Shown: piece after piece, positions 16,692 through 24,424 of the stretch
Numbering within the stretch: the stretch's first letter is position 1
Layout of the letters: each line of letters begins with the position of its first letter
From: PALSA-612 sp963791225
Lineage (GTDB): Bacteria; Actinomycetota; Thermoleophilia; Gaiellales; Gaiellaceae
Length of the DNA: 64,000 bases
Assembly (NCBI GenBank): GCA_963791225.1
Contig: CAWBRV010000003.1
Coordinates: 806,001 to 870,000 of the forward strand
Direction of reading: 5' to 3'
Made by a program: the position numbers and the translations under genes
Notes under the pieces: generated by a model
The model's input: only the letters and a program-made list of their open reading frames with translations
Told to the model about the DNA's origin: nothing
Databases searched by the model: none

Positions 16692-16723
16692 CGGGACAAC
16701 CCACTGTCCACAAGGAGGGCAAG

Positions 16724-17143
16724 GTGCCTCGCAAGCAAACTCTCATCGTCGCGCTCTCGCTGGCCTTCGCCGCAGTCGTCGGCACCGTCGCGCTGACGAA
16801 GACCGTTCACCTCGGCCAGGCCGCCGCGGCCAAGCCGGTCTCGAAGAGCCTGATCGCGAAGCGAACGGCCCAGCTCGACCGGTTCGAGGCCTCGCTGCGC
16901 GCCGAGCTTCGTAAGAAGCCTCCGGCGGTGCCGAAGGTGCCGTCGACGCCGGTCGCCCGGCCCGTCGCGCCGGCTCCGGCGGCCGCCCCGGCAGCGGCAC
17001 CGGCCCCCGCGGCCACCCAACGGGTCGTCTACGTTCGGCCGGCGCCGATCGTGATCCACAAGCACCGAGCCGGCGGCGAGCACGAGTCCGAAGGCTCCGA
17101 CCACGGCGACGGCTCGCAGAGCGGAGGCGGCGGAGATGACTAG
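16724..17143 (+). CDS. Small exported proline/alanine-rich protein with acidic tail
   Basis: 139 residues, no recognised domain. An N-terminal helix (8-26) acts as signal or anchor. A short charged helix (38-66) follows, then a Pro/Ala spacer (67-95) and a tail with IVIHKHRAGGEHESEG ending in GGGGDD. The His/Asp/Glu-rich end could bind metal. RBS AAGGAGGG lies 6 nt before the GTG. It is first in a unit with another small membrane protein and the heme membrane protein, overlapping the next gene by 8 nt. Confidence 0.7.
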   Translation: MPRKQTLIVALSLAFAAVVGTVALTKTVHLGQAAAAKPVSKSLIAKRTAQLDRFEASLRAELRKKPPAVPKVPSTPVARPVAPAPAAAPAAAPAPAATQRVVYVRPAPIVIHKHRAGGEHESEGSDHGDGSQSGGGGDD

Positions 17144-17537
17144 CCACCACGGCCGCCTCTACGCGTTGGCCGCGTCGGTGCTCCTGTTCTTCGTCGTCTG
17201 GGCCGTGATCGCAGCGCGCCCGTGGGCGACCACGAAGGCGGCGAGCCGGGATCCACAGCTCGCGGCGCTCGCCCAGCGCGAGCACCGGCTCCGCAAGGAA
17301 GCCGGCCTCGTGCAGCAGGTCGTCGCGCGGCGCTACGCCGACTACCGGAAGCAGTTCGCCGCGTACAAGGTGGCACTCGCCCGCCGGCAGGCCCAGATCG
17401 CAGCTGCGACACAGGCGGCTGCGCAGCAGGCGGCGCAACTCGCGTCCGTCCAGCAGGCCGCGCCCGCGGCCGCCTCGTCCTCGGGCGGCGTCCGCGTCGT
17501 CACGCTGCCTCCGCTCGTCGTCACGAGGACGTCGTGA
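17136..17537 (+). CDS. Small membrane-anchored protein with helical stalk
   Basis: 133 residues. One membrane helix (8-27) precedes a periplasmic-side helical stalk of about 80 residues rich in Gln, Ala, Arg and Lys, likely a coiled coil, and a short Val/Leu tail. No domain is recognised. It overlaps the genes on both sides (8 nt upstream, 4 nt downstream as GTGA), so it is made together with the ferric-reductase-like protein that follows. It could be a scaffold for that heme protein; this is inferred from position only. Confidence 0.7.
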   Translation: MTSHHGRLYALAASVLLFFVVWAVIAARPWATTKAASRDPQLAALAQREHRLRKEAGLVQQVVARRYADYRKQFAAYKVALARRQAQIAAATQAAAQQAAQLASVQQAAPAAASSSGGVRVVTLPPLVVTRTS

Positions 17538-18092
17538 AGGGCGACCCCACCTTCTGGCTTCTCGCCCGCGCGAGCGGGCTGACCGCCTACGTCCTGCTGA
17601 CCGCGTCGGTGCTGGCCGGCCTCGTGCTCAAGTCGCGCCCGTTCCGGGGGCTCAGGCCCGCCGCGGTCACCGATACGCACCGGTTCCTCGCCCTGCTCGG
17701 CCTCGGCGCGATCGCGCTGCACGGCGTGACCCTCCTGCTCGACAGCACGATCCACCTGACGCCGGCCGCCCTGTTCGTGCCGGGCGCGTCGCCCTACCGG
17801 CCGCTGCCCGTCGGAGTCGGCGTGCTCGCGGCCGAGCTGATGCTCGTCGTCTACGCCTCGTTCGCGCTCCGCCGACGGATCGGGACGAGGAACTGGCGCC
17901 GCCTGCACTGGGCGACCTACGCGATCTTCGGCGCCGCGACCGTCCACGGCCTCGCCGGCCGGAACGGACACGCCGCAGCCGTGGGCGTTCGCGATCTACC
18001 TCGGGGCGATCGGCTCCGTCGCGGCCGCCACCGCCTGGCGCGCGCTCGCGCCGCCACTCACACCACAACCGCAAAGGAGGACAGCAACATGA
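17534..18092 (+). pseudogene. Ferric-reductase-like (YedZ/MsrQ type) heme membrane protein, frameshifted
   Basis: About 186 residues across two frames. From the GTG at 17534 the frame gives five helices with the family's heme-ligand pattern (HRFLALLG, ALHGVTLLLD, RLHWATYAIF, VHGLA). Near 17957 one extra base shifts the frame. The next frame resumes as AGTDTPQPWAFAIYLG and ends at a TGA that overlaps the ferredoxin ATG (ATGA). The same H-x-L-x-x-GTD sequence occurs intact in the paralogue at 21110, which shows the shift. Read without correction, the frame runs into the ferredoxin and gives a false fusion. Without an attached FAD/NADPH domain it resembles MsrQ, which passes quinone or flavin electrons across the membrane. 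Confidence 0.75.
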
Positions 18093-18301
18093 CCACCGTC
18101 TACCGCATCGAGATCGACCGCTCGCTCTGCTCTGGCTTCGGCGCCTGTGTGGACGAGGCGGGCGACGCATTCCACCTCGAAAACGGGATCGCCGTCGCCG
18201 TTGCGACGAGCACCGACCCGCGTGTGCTCGCGGCCGCGGACGCCTGTCCGATGGGTGCGATCACCGTGATCGAGGAGCAGATCGAAGAGCAGGCGGCCTG
18301 A
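18089..18301 (+). CDS. 3Fe-4S type ferredoxin
   Basis: 70 residues, cytoplasmic electron carrier. Cys14, Cys20 and Cys53 (CSGFGAC ... ACPMGAI) are the three ligands of a [3Fe-4S] cluster; the position of the fourth Cys of a 4Fe-4S site is taken by Gly/Phe, as in P450-linked actinobacterial ferredoxins. A short acidic tail ends IEEQIEEQAA. RBS AAAGGAGG precedes the ATG. The reductase gene follows after 2 nt, so the two probably form a NAD(P)H-ferredoxin pair feeding the membrane proteins around them. Confidence 0.9.
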   Translation: MTTVYRIEIDRSLCSGFGACVDEAGDAFHLENGIAVAVATSTDPRVLAAADACPMGAITVIEEQIEEQAA

Positions 18302-18303
18302 TC

Positions 18304-19443
18304 ATGCGCCGCTCCGTCGTGATCGTCGGCGCCGGCCTCGCGGGCGCCCGCTGCGCCGAGGCCCTGCGTGGGCAGGGCTTCGACGGCCACATCCACCTCG
18401 TCGGAGAGGAGCACGGTCCGCCCTACGAGCGCCCTGCTCTCTCGAAGGAGCTGCTCGCCGGGACGAAGACGCCAGAGTCGCTCGCGCTCCGCCCGGACGG
18501 GTTCTGGGCCGAGCAGGAGATCGAGCTCCTCACCGGCAGGCGCGTCGCCAGGGTCGACGCCCGGGCCCGGACGGCGATCATGGACGACGGGCGGATCCTG
18601 CCCTGGACGAGCCTCGTGATCGCCACCGGCGCCGGCGCGCGGACGCTCCCGGACCTGCCGCGTGGCGTGCACGTCCTGCGCACGCTCGCGGACGCGGTCG
18701 CCCTTCGGCGCGAGCTGCGACCGGGCCGGCGCCTGGCGATCGTGGGCGCCGGGTTCATCGGCGGCGAGGTGGCGACGTCCGCGTCCTCGCTCGGCGTCGA
18801 CGTGGCCGTGGTCGAGGCGGGCGAGGTGCCGCTCGAGCGGGTGCTCGGCCGCGAGGCCGGACGGCTGATCGCCGAGCGCTATCGCGAGCGAGATATCGCC
18901 CTGCACCTCGGTACGCCGCTCGCCGGCTTCCGCCGCGGGCCGGACGACCGCGTACGCGGCGCCTTCCTCGCCGACGGGACCGAGATCACCTGCGACGCGG
19001 TCGTCCTCGGCATCGGCGCCGTTCCGGTCGCGCCCGTGGGCACGCCGTCCGGCGCCGGTGGCGTCCCGACCGACGCGTGCGGGCGCACGTCGCTCCCCGG
19101 CGTCTATGCCTGCGGCGACGTCGCCTCCACCTTCCGGCCCGGCCTCGGCCGGCGCATCCGCGTCGAGCACTGGACGAGCGCCGCCGGGCAAGGGGCCGCC
19201 GTCGCCGCCGCCATCCTCGGTCGCGACGAGCCCCACGACGAGCCGCCGTTCTTCTGGTCCGATCAGCTCGGCCTGCGACTGCAGTACGTCGGCCACGGCG
19301 ACGGCTGGGCACGGGTCGAGCTCGACGGCGACACGTCGTCCTTCCGCGTGCGCTACGTCGGCGAGGACGGCCGGCTCGTCGCGGCGCTGCTCGCGAACAG
19401 GCCGCGGGAAGCGGCGGCGCTGCGCAAGGAGCTCGCGGCATGA
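18304..19443 (+). CDS. FAD-dependent NAD(P)H:ferredoxin reductase
   Basis: 379 residues. Two Rossmann folds: the FAD site VVIVGAGLAGARCAEALR at the N-terminus, and the NAD site LAIVGAGFIGGEVATSAS at about 145-162. The FAD-binding segment GVYACGDVAS lies near 275. Order and motifs fit the oxygenase-coupled ferredoxin/rubredoxin reductases, slightly short at the C-terminus (family about 400). It passes electrons from NAD(P)H to the ferredoxin encoded 2 nt upstream. The stop overlaps the next small gene (ATGA). Confidence 0.9.
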   Translation: MRRSVVIVGAGLAGARCAEALRGQGFDGHIHLVGEEHGPPYERPALSKELLAGTKTPESLALRPDGFWAEQEIELLTGRRVARVDARARTAIMDDGRILPWTSLVIATGAGARTLPDLPRGVHVLRTLADAVALRRELRPGRRLAIVGAGFIGGEVATSASSLGVDVAVVEAGEVPLERVLGREAGRLIAERYRERDIALHLGTPLAGFRRGPDDRVRGAFLADGTEITCDAVVLGIGAVPVAPVGTPSGAGGVPTDACGRTSLPGVYACGDVASTFRPGLGRRIRVEHWTSAAGQGAAVAAAILGRDEPHDEPPFFWSDQLGLRLQYVGHGDGWARVELDGDTSSFRVRYVGEDGRLVAALLANRPREAAALRKELAA

Positions 19444-19667
19444 CGCTGCTCAGGGTCGGACTCGTCCTCGCGCTCGCGGTCGCGGCAACGGTCGTCGCGA
19501 ACGTCGTCCTGCTCGGTGTCGCCACCGGCTCGAGCGAGCCGGTCGGGAGGCTGAGCCCCCTCGCTGCGCTCACGTCGCCCGCCGCACCGCCGGTCGCGCC
19601 GCCGAAGCCGAAGCCCGTCGTGCCGCCGCAGCACGGCGAGCAGCGCGACCACGAGCGCGACGACTGA
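19440..19667 (+). CDS. Small membrane-anchored proline-rich protein with acidic tail
   Basis: 75 residues. One helix (5-27), then a Pro/Lys-rich extracytoplasmic tail (PPVAPPKPKPVVPPQHGEQ) ending in RDHERDD. Not a recognised family. It overlaps the reductase stop by 4 nt. The anchor plus Pro-rich tail plus terminal Asp-Asp recurs in two other small proteins of this island, at 16724 and 19778. Confidence 0.65.
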   Translation: MTLLRVGLVLALAVAATVVANVVLLGVATGSSEPVGRLSPLAALTSPAAPPVAPPKPKPVVPPQHGEQRDHERDD

Positions 19668-19693
19668 TCCTGCCGAGTCCTTGCGAGCTCCTT

Positions 19694-19744
19694 CCGAACC
19701 GTGACGGTCGCTTGGCCCGGGCTTAACCCGGCCGGCAATAGAAC
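19694..19744 (+). promoter_or_regulatory. Second copy of OmpR-type box array and -10
   Basis: CCGAACCGTGACGG then TGGCCCGGGCTTAACC matches the 16641 element over about 35 bp. TAGAAC follows TTAACC by exactly 10 nt, as TACCTT does there. It drives the unit 19778-21703 (two small proteins, apbE, heme membrane protein). Confidence 0.6.
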
Positions 19745-19777
19745 TGGAGCGTCATGAGTCGCGAGAAAGGAGTAGCA

Positions 19778-19954
19778 ATGAAATCTCGTCGCCAGGCCCT
19801 CGCGCTCGCAGGCGCGCTGACGCTGACCGTGTTCACCGCGGTCGCGGCAGTCGCCGGTATGTCGCGAGGGGCGGCCCCGAAGCCGGCGTCGCCGGTGGTC
19901 GCCACGCAGGTGGCGCCTCCGAGCAGCGTCGGCTACGAGAGGGGGGACGACTGA
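19778..19954 (+). CDS. Small exported protein
   Basis: 58 residues with a basic start (MKSRRQ), one hydrophobic helix (7-27) that may be a signal or anchor, and a short tail ending YERGDD. No domain recognised. The start at 19778 is preferred over an in-frame ATG 24 nt earlier because GAAAGGAG lies 6-7 nt before it. The stop overlaps the next start (TGATG). Confidence 0.6.
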   Translation: MKSRRQALALAGALTLTVFTAVAAVAGMSRGAAPKPASPVVATQVAPPSSVGYERGDD

Positions 19955-20172
19955 TGCGCCGCGTCTGGGCCACGGTCGTCGGCGTCTGGGCGGTCGTCGC
20001 GATCGTCGCGGTGCTCGCCTGGTCGCGCGCGCAGTCCCCGTCGCCGGTTACCGGCGCCACGCCGACCGTCATGGTCGTGAAGGGGAAGAACGGCAAGCAG
20101 CAGCTGGTCGTCGTGCAGCCCGCGGGCGGCGCGCACGCCACCACCCAGACCTCGCCCGCGCCACCGGCATGA
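19954..20172 (+). CDS. 72-residue membrane-anchored protein with flavinylation-like TGATPT motif
   Basis: 72 residues: membrane helix (5-24), then an extracytoplasmic tail. Just outside the membrane is SPVTGATPTV (30-39). ApbE attaches FMN to the last Thr/Ser of D-x-x-(S/T)-G-A-(T/S)-x-(T/S) in NqrC, RnfG and FMN_bind proteins. Here T33-G34-A35-T36-P37-T38 fits all but the leading Asp, which is Ser. The gene overlaps apbE by 4 nt (ATGA), and no other FMN-binding candidate lies nearby. The tail is otherwise Lys/Gln/Pro-rich with no fold. It may be a minimal flavin carrier, or the match may be chance. Confidence 0.6.
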   Translation: MRRVWATVVGVWAVVAIVAVLAWSRAQSPSPVTGATPTVMVVKGKNGKQQLVVVQPAGGAHATTQTSPAPPA

Positions 20173-21113
20173 TCGGCCGGCTGATCGAGCGGCCGTTCCG
20201 CGCCATGGGCACGTCCTGCGCGCTCGCGGTGACCGTTCGCTCCCTCGACGGCCGCGGCGCCGACCAGGCGCTCGAGGCCGGACTGGCCGAGGTCGAGGCC
20301 TGCGAGCGTGCGCTCTCCCGCTTCGACCCGTCCAGCGACCTGTCGCGGCTGAACGCCGCCGCCGGTCGCTGGGTCGAGGTCGACGCCCGGCTCGTCGACG
20401 CGCTCGGCGCTGCGCTGCGGGCGCGCGAGGACACGGACGGCCGCTTCGACCCCACGATCCTGCCGGCGCTCGTCGCCGCGGGCTACGACCGCACCTTCGA
20501 CGAGCTCGAGGAGCGGCCGGCCCGCGCGGCGAGCGGCTGGCGCGCGGCGGCCGAGGTCGAGCTCGATCCCGAGCACGGCCGCGCCCGCGTCGAGAGCGGC
20601 GCGGCGGTCGACCTGGGCGGGATCGGCAAGGGCTTCTCGGCCGGCCGGGCGCTGTTTGCGATGCACTGGGCCTGGCCCGGGCTTCCGGGCGCTCTCGTCG
20701 ATCTCGGCGGGGATGTCGCGCTCGCCGGCCGGACACCGGACGGCGGCCCCTGGCGGGTCGCGATCGCCGACGCCCGCAGGCCGGGCGAGACGCTCGCGAC
20801 GCTCGCGATCGATGCCGGCGGCGTCGCCACCTCGGGTCGCGACCGCCGCCGCTTCGGCCCGAACCGGAGCCTCCACCATCTGATCGACCCCGCCACCGGC
20901 GCACCGGCGCTCGCCGGCCCACTGGCGGTCACCGTCGTCGCGCCTGACCCCGCCGAGGCCGAGGCGCACGCGACCGCGCTCGCCGTCTCGACGCCCGACG
21001 AGGCACGAGCCCACCTCCGGCGCTTTCCGCACCTCGCGGCGCTGTACGTGCCCGAGGACGGCGAGCCGGTCGCAATCGGCACCCTCCCGCTGCCGGCGGG
21101 GGTGGCGGCATGA
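20169..21113 (+). CDS. apbE: ApbE family FAD:protein FMN transferase
   Basis: 314 residues. ApbE transfers FMN from FAD to a Thr/Ser of extracytoplasmic redox proteins, with Mg2+. Visible family motifs: FRAMGTSCALAV at the N-terminus, LSRFDPSSDLSRLN, the DTDGRFDPTILPAL block, VDLGGIGKGFSAGRA (FAD site), GGDVAL, GVATSGRDRRR and HHLIDPATGAPA (metal/FAD site). No signal peptide or lipobox is apparent, so it may act from the cytoplasmic side as some ApbE proteins do, or be missing an N-terminal export signal. It overlaps the genes on both sides. Confidence 0.9.
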   Translation: MIGRLIERPFRAMGTSCALAVTVRSLDGRGADQALEAGLAEVEACERALSRFDPSSDLSRLNAAAGRWVEVDARLVDALGAALRAREDTDGRFDPTILPALVAAGYDRTFDELEERPARAASGWRAAAEVELDPEHGRARVESGAAVDLGGIGKGFSAGRALFAMHWAWPGLPGALVDLGGDVALAGRTPDGGPWRVAIADARRPGETLATLAIDAGGVATSGRDRRRFGPNRSLHHLIDPATGAPALAGPLAVTVVAPDPAEAEAHATALAVSTPDEARAHLRRFPHLAALYVPEDGEPVAIGTLPLPAGVAA

Positions 21114-21703
21114 ACGCCTTCCTCGCGCACGCGCCGGTCGCGTGGTACGTCGCACGCGCCGCGGGGCTCGTCGCCTTCGGCTTCCTGACGCTGTCCGTCT
21201 GGCTCGGGCTCGCGATGAGCACCCGGCTGCTCGGTCCGACGCGGCAGAAGCTCCTGTTCGGCTGGCACCAGACGCTGGCCTGGACGGGCCTGTCGATGCT
21301 CGCGCTCCACGCAGGCGCGCTGCTCTTCGACCCGACACTGCACTTCGGCCTCGCCTCCGTGCTGGTGCCGTTCGCATCGCCCTGGCGCCCGCTCGCGGTC
21401 GCGGCGGGTGTCGTCGCGGGCTGGCTGACGCTGATGCTGGCGACCTCGTTCCGGATGCGGAAGCTGATCGGCCAGAAAGGCTGGCGCCGGCTCCACTACG
21501 CGAGCTTCGCTGCCTTCTTCCTCGCCCTCGGCCACGCGCTGACGAGCGGGACCGACCTCCAGGGCGGCGGGGGGCCGATCCTCGCGGCGCTCGCAGCCGG
21601 GCCGGTGATCTGGTTGACGATCTACCGGATCCTGATGCCGCGGTCGTCCGGAAAGGCGGCGGCCGTGCGGAAAAATACATTGGCAAATGCGGGCGGTGTA
21701 TGA
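21110..21703 (+). CDS. Ferric-reductase-like heme membrane protein (YedZ/MsrQ type)
   Basis: 197 residues with five to six membrane helices. Histidines fall where the FRD-like heme domain has them: GWHQTLAW, LALHAGALLF, RLHYASFAAF and LGHALTSGTD. It has no NAD/FAD domain. It is the intact paralogue of the frameshifted protein at 17534 and follows apbE with an ATGA overlap, suggesting exchange of electrons between membrane heme and a flavinylated partner outside. Confidence 0.82.
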   Translation: MNAFLAHAPVAWYVARAAGLVAFGFLTLSVWLGLAMSTRLLGPTRQKLLFGWHQTLAWTGLSMLALHAGALLFDPTLHFGLASVLVPFASPWRPLAVAAGVVAGWLTLMLATSFRMRKLIGQKGWRRLHYASFAAFFLALGHALTSGTDLQGGGGPILAALAAGPVIWLTIYRILMPRSSGKAAAVRKNTLANAGGV

Positions 21704-21718
21704 AAGCATCGCCCGTAC

Positions 21719-22495
21719 ATGTCACGGCGCCTCCGCGACCCCGAGTCGGCCGCAGCAGTCTTCCTCCTCACCGCGCTGGCGTTCGTCGCCCTGGCGCTGA
21801 TCGGAGGAGTCTTCCTCGGCCGGGCGACGAAGAGCTCGACGACCGTCACCGTCTCTGTCTCGACGACGCCGGGATCGACGCAGACGGTCGACCCGAAGGT
21901 CGCCGCCGGCGCGCACGACTTCGTCAACTTCGCCTGCGCCCAGTGCCACGGCCTCGACGGCCGCGGCGGCGTCTCCCCGTACGTGCCGGCGCTCAAGAAC
22001 GCGAAGACGCTCACGGCGGCCCAGCTGCAGCAGATCATCAACCACGGGCTCGGCGTCTCGTCCGATCCCAAGCATCCGTACATGCCCGTCTGGGGCCAGG
22101 TGATCTCGTCCCGGCAGGTCGACGACCTGGTCGCGTACATCCACGCCGGGCTGCCGAAGGTACCGACGGCCGACCCGGTCACCGTGCCGAGCGGCCAGGG
22201 CGCGGCTGTCCAGGGACAAGCCCTGTACACGCTCTACGGCTGCATCAACTGTCACGGCCCGAACGGGCTCGGCGGCGTGCCGAATCCGCAGTCGCCCGAC
22301 AAGTCGATCCCGCCGCTCTCGGGGGCGGACTTCTTCAACGAGTTCAACACCGACGCGAAGATCCGCGACTTCATCGTGACGGGCAGCGTGCTCGGCAAGG
22401 CGCCCATCGTCAGCATGCCGCACTGGGGCGGCGTCATACCGCCGGCGCGCCTCGACGCGCTCGTCGCCTACATCAAGACGCTCAAGACGGGCTAG
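21719..22495 (+). CDS. Membrane-anchored diheme cytochrome c
   Basis: 258 residues. An N-terminal helix (12-34) anchors it. Two class I cytochrome c domains follow: heme 1 at C73-A-Q-C-H77 and heme 2 at C175-I-N-C-H179. Likely sixth ligands are Met122 (YMPVWG) and the Met of MPHWGG. It carries electrons on the outer face of the membrane. It follows the heme membrane protein by 15 nt and ends in a strong terminator, so it closes that unit. Likely partners are the heme b protein and a terminal acceptor. Confidence 0.9.
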   Translation: MSRRLRDPESAAAVFLLTALAFVALALIGGVFLGRATKSSTTVTVSVSTTPGSTQTVDPKVAAGAHDFVNFACAQCHGLDGRGGVSPYVPALKNAKTLTAAQLQQIINHGLGVSSDPKHPYMPVWGQVISSRQVDDLVAYIHAGLPKVPTADPVTVPSGQGAAVQGQALYTLYGCINCHGPNGLGGVPNPQSPDKSIPPLSGADFFNEFNTDAKIRDFIVTGSVLGKAPIVSMPHWGGVIPPARLDALVAYIKTLKTG

Positions 22496-22513
22496 GCGCG
22501 GCCTGCGGCTTTC

Positions 22514-22551
22514 CCGCCGTGGCATCAGGTCTGGCCCTGATTCCACGGCGG
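22514..22551 (+). terminator. Long hairpin terminator after cytochrome c
   Basis: CCGCCGTGG (22514-22522) pairs with CCACGGCGG (22543-22551), and inside it ATCAGG pairs with CCTGAT, leaving a small loop. The stem is nearly continuous over 15 bp. Confidence 0.7.
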
Positions 22552-22578
22552 ACCTGCCGTCGCAGACTCGGAGCCGGC

Positions 22579-23754
22579 ATGGGCCAGGCTTCTCGTTCCG
22601 GGAGCTACGGCGGCCTCCGTGTCCTGATCGCGGGAGGCGGCGTCGCCGGGCTCGAGGCCATGCTGGCGCTGCACGAGCTCGCCGGCGATGTCGTCGACGT
22701 CGAGCTTCTGTCCCCGGACCACCTCTTCTGGTACCGGCCGCTCGCCGTCGCCGAACCGTTCGGCCGCTCGCAGGCGTACCACTTCGAGCTTCCGACGGTC
22801 GCCGCGGAGGTGCGGGCGGCATTCACGCCCGGCGCGCTGACCGCCGTCGAGCCCCACCGCCACGTCGCGCACACCAGCCGTGGCGCGGAGCTTGCGTACG
22901 ACGTGCTGGTCGTCGCCTGCGGAGCGAGTGCGACGCCGGCGCTCGAGAACGCCCTGACCTTCCGCGGCCCGTCGGACACCGAGCGCTTCCAGGCGCTTCT
23001 CGCCGAGCTGGAGGCAGGCACGGTGAGGAGGCTCGTGTTCGCGTGCCCGGCGTCGGCGGGCTGGTCGCTGCCGCTCTACGAGCTCGCGCTCCTCACCGCC
23101 GCCCACCTCGGGCAGCGGGAGATCGGCGGCGTCGAGCTGACGCTCGTCACGCCGGAGCCGTCCGCCCTCGCGCGGCTCGGCGCAGGCGCCTCGGAGGCGG
23201 TGGAACTCCTGCTCGCGGAGCACGACATCACGCTCGTCCCTGATTCCCGTCCGGTGTCCTTCGCGGCAAGGTATCTCGAGCTCGCCGGCGGTCGGGGGGT
23301 CAAGGCCGACCGGGTCGTCGCGCTTCCTCGGCTCCAGGGCCTACGGGTCGCAGGTCTCCCACACGACCGGGACGGCTTCGTCGCCACCGCTGTGGACGGG
23401 CTCGTCGAGGGGCTTGCCGACGTCTATGCGGCCGGCGACATCACCAGGTTCCCGGTCAAGCAGGGCGGGATCGCCGCCCAGCAGGCGGACGTCGTGGCCG
23501 AGACGATCGCCGCGCTCGCAGGCGCTGACGTCGAGCCCGCCGCCTTCGAGCCCGTGATCCACGCGCTCCTGCTCTCGGGTGGCGAGCCGCTGTACATCCG
23601 TGCCGAGCTCGCAGGGGACGACCCGCAGTGCACCGTCTCGACCGAGCCGCTCTGGTGGCCGCCGTCGAAGGTCACCGGCCGGTACCTGTCGCCGTTCCTC
23701 GCCTCGCGGGTCAGCGTGGAGTCGAACGCGTACGACAGCCTGCTCGAGCGCTGA
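22579..23754 (+). CDS. SQR/NDH-2-like FAD oxidoreductase
   Basis: 391 residues. The FAD-binding Rossmann motif VLIAGGGVAGLEAMLAL lies at about 15-31, LLSPDHLFWYRPLAV follows, and a second FAD segment GLADVYAAGDITRFPVKQGG lies near 290. The F-x-YRPL motif and the G-D-x-T-x-x-P-x-K-Q-G-G-x-A-x-Q-Q ending are those of the sulfide:quinone reductase / type II NADH dehydrogenase group. The paired catalytic Cys of true SQRs are not evident, so the donor is unknown. Probably a peripheral membrane flavoprotein delivering electrons to quinone. It has its own gap after the terminator. Confidence 0.8.
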   Translation: MGQASRSGSYGGLRVLIAGGGVAGLEAMLALHELAGDVVDVELLSPDHLFWYRPLAVAEPFGRSQAYHFELPTVAAEVRAAFTPGALTAVEPHRHVAHTSRGAELAYDVLVVACGASATPALENALTFRGPSDTERFQALLAELEAGTVRRLVFACPASAGWSLPLYELALLTAAHLGQREIGGVELTLVTPEPSALARLGAGASEAVELLLAEHDITLVPDSRPVSFAARYLELAGGRGVKADRVVALPRLQGLRVAGLPHDRDGFVATAVDGLVEGLADVYAAGDITRFPVKQGGIAAQQADVVAETIAALAGADVEPAAFEPVIHALLLSGGEPLYIRAELAGDDPQCTVSTEPLWWPPSKVTGRYLSPFLASRVSVESNAYDSLLER

Positions 23755-23765
23755 CGGCGCCCTTG

Positions 23766-24362
23766 CTAGTGGACGCGGACCCAGTCCAGCCAGGGTGTCG
23801 CCAGGTGGAAGACGGCCGCGGCGAAGAGCGCACCGGCGGTGGCCGCGGCGCCGACGAGCGCAACCCGCATCCATGCGGACGACACCCGGGTCGAGGGCCG
23901 GAGCTCCGCCCGTGCGAGGCGCGCGAGCCGCGGGAGGTGGAAGAGGACGTGGATCCCGGTGGCGGCCAGCCAGGCGATGAAGGCCGCCTTGTGCAGCCCG
24001 AGGACCATGCCGCCTCGCGGGCGGACGGCGAGCATCGCCACGCCTGTCCCGAACAGGACGACCGTGGTGACGACGACGAGCGGTGCGACGACGACGCGGA
24101 TGTACACATGAGGCGGCCCCTGGAGCACGTACGGCCTGCTGCCGGTGTAGTAGCGGAGAAGGCGCCAGCCGGTGCTCCCGAGCTTGAGCGCGATCGGCGG
24201 GATCAACATCAACCCCACGAAGACGTGCATCGAGATCAGCGGCCGGATGAACAGGATCGTGACCCCTTCGAGCGCGAGCAGGACGAGCAGCAGCACCGCC
24301 GTCGCCGACGTCAGGCGTGCGTTCCCGTCCGGACCTCCGAGGTTCGGCACACCCCGAGTCAA
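23766..24362 (-). CDS. Cytochrome-b-like membrane protein
   Basis: 198 residues, with helices at about 18-40, 42-60, 85-110, 118-145 and 165-190. Histidines in helices (ISMHVFVGL, LGLHKAAFIAWLAATGIHVLFHLPR) are placed like the heme ligands of cytochrome b561/DUF4405-type proteins. Probably a diheme membrane electron carrier. The frame begins at a TTG at 24362; a GTG 12 nt later is an alternative. It is divergent from the second response regulator, across an operator with boxes facing both ways, so that system probably controls it. Confidence 0.7.
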   Translation of the reverse strand: MTRGVPNLGGPDGNARLTSATAVLLLVLLALEGVTILFIRPLISMHVFVGLMLIPPIALKLGSTGWRLLRYYTGSRPYVLQGPPHVYIRVVVAPLVVVTTVVLFGTGVAMLAVRPRGGMVLGLHKAAFIAWLAATGIHVLFHLPRLARLARAELRPSTRVSSAWMRVALVGAAATAGALFAAAVFHLATPWLDWVRVH

Positions 24363-24372
24363 GTCCGGCCGG

Positions 24373-24410
24373 ATGAGTCGTCCATGAGAGTTGCCTCATC
24401 GGCGGCTCAT
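24373..24410. promoter_or_regulatory. Divergent operator of four 11-bp-phased CTCAT/ATGAG boxes
   Basis: ATGAG starts at 24373 and 24384, CTCAT at 24395 and 24406: four 5-bp boxes, each 11 bp from the next, two in each orientation. They lie exactly between the divergent cytochrome-b-like gene and the response regulator gene. Related boxes occur at 26541 and 61084. This is the expected look of an OmpR/PhoB-class autoregulatory operator. Confidence 0.65.
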
Positions 24411-24424
24411 CGACGATCGGGAGA

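Noticed and set aside
17222..18301. A single protein joining the heme membrane protein to the ferredoxin
   Set aside because: The linking segment is out of frame with the family. Removing one base near 17957 restores the family sequence and a separate stop that overlaps the ferredoxin ATG.
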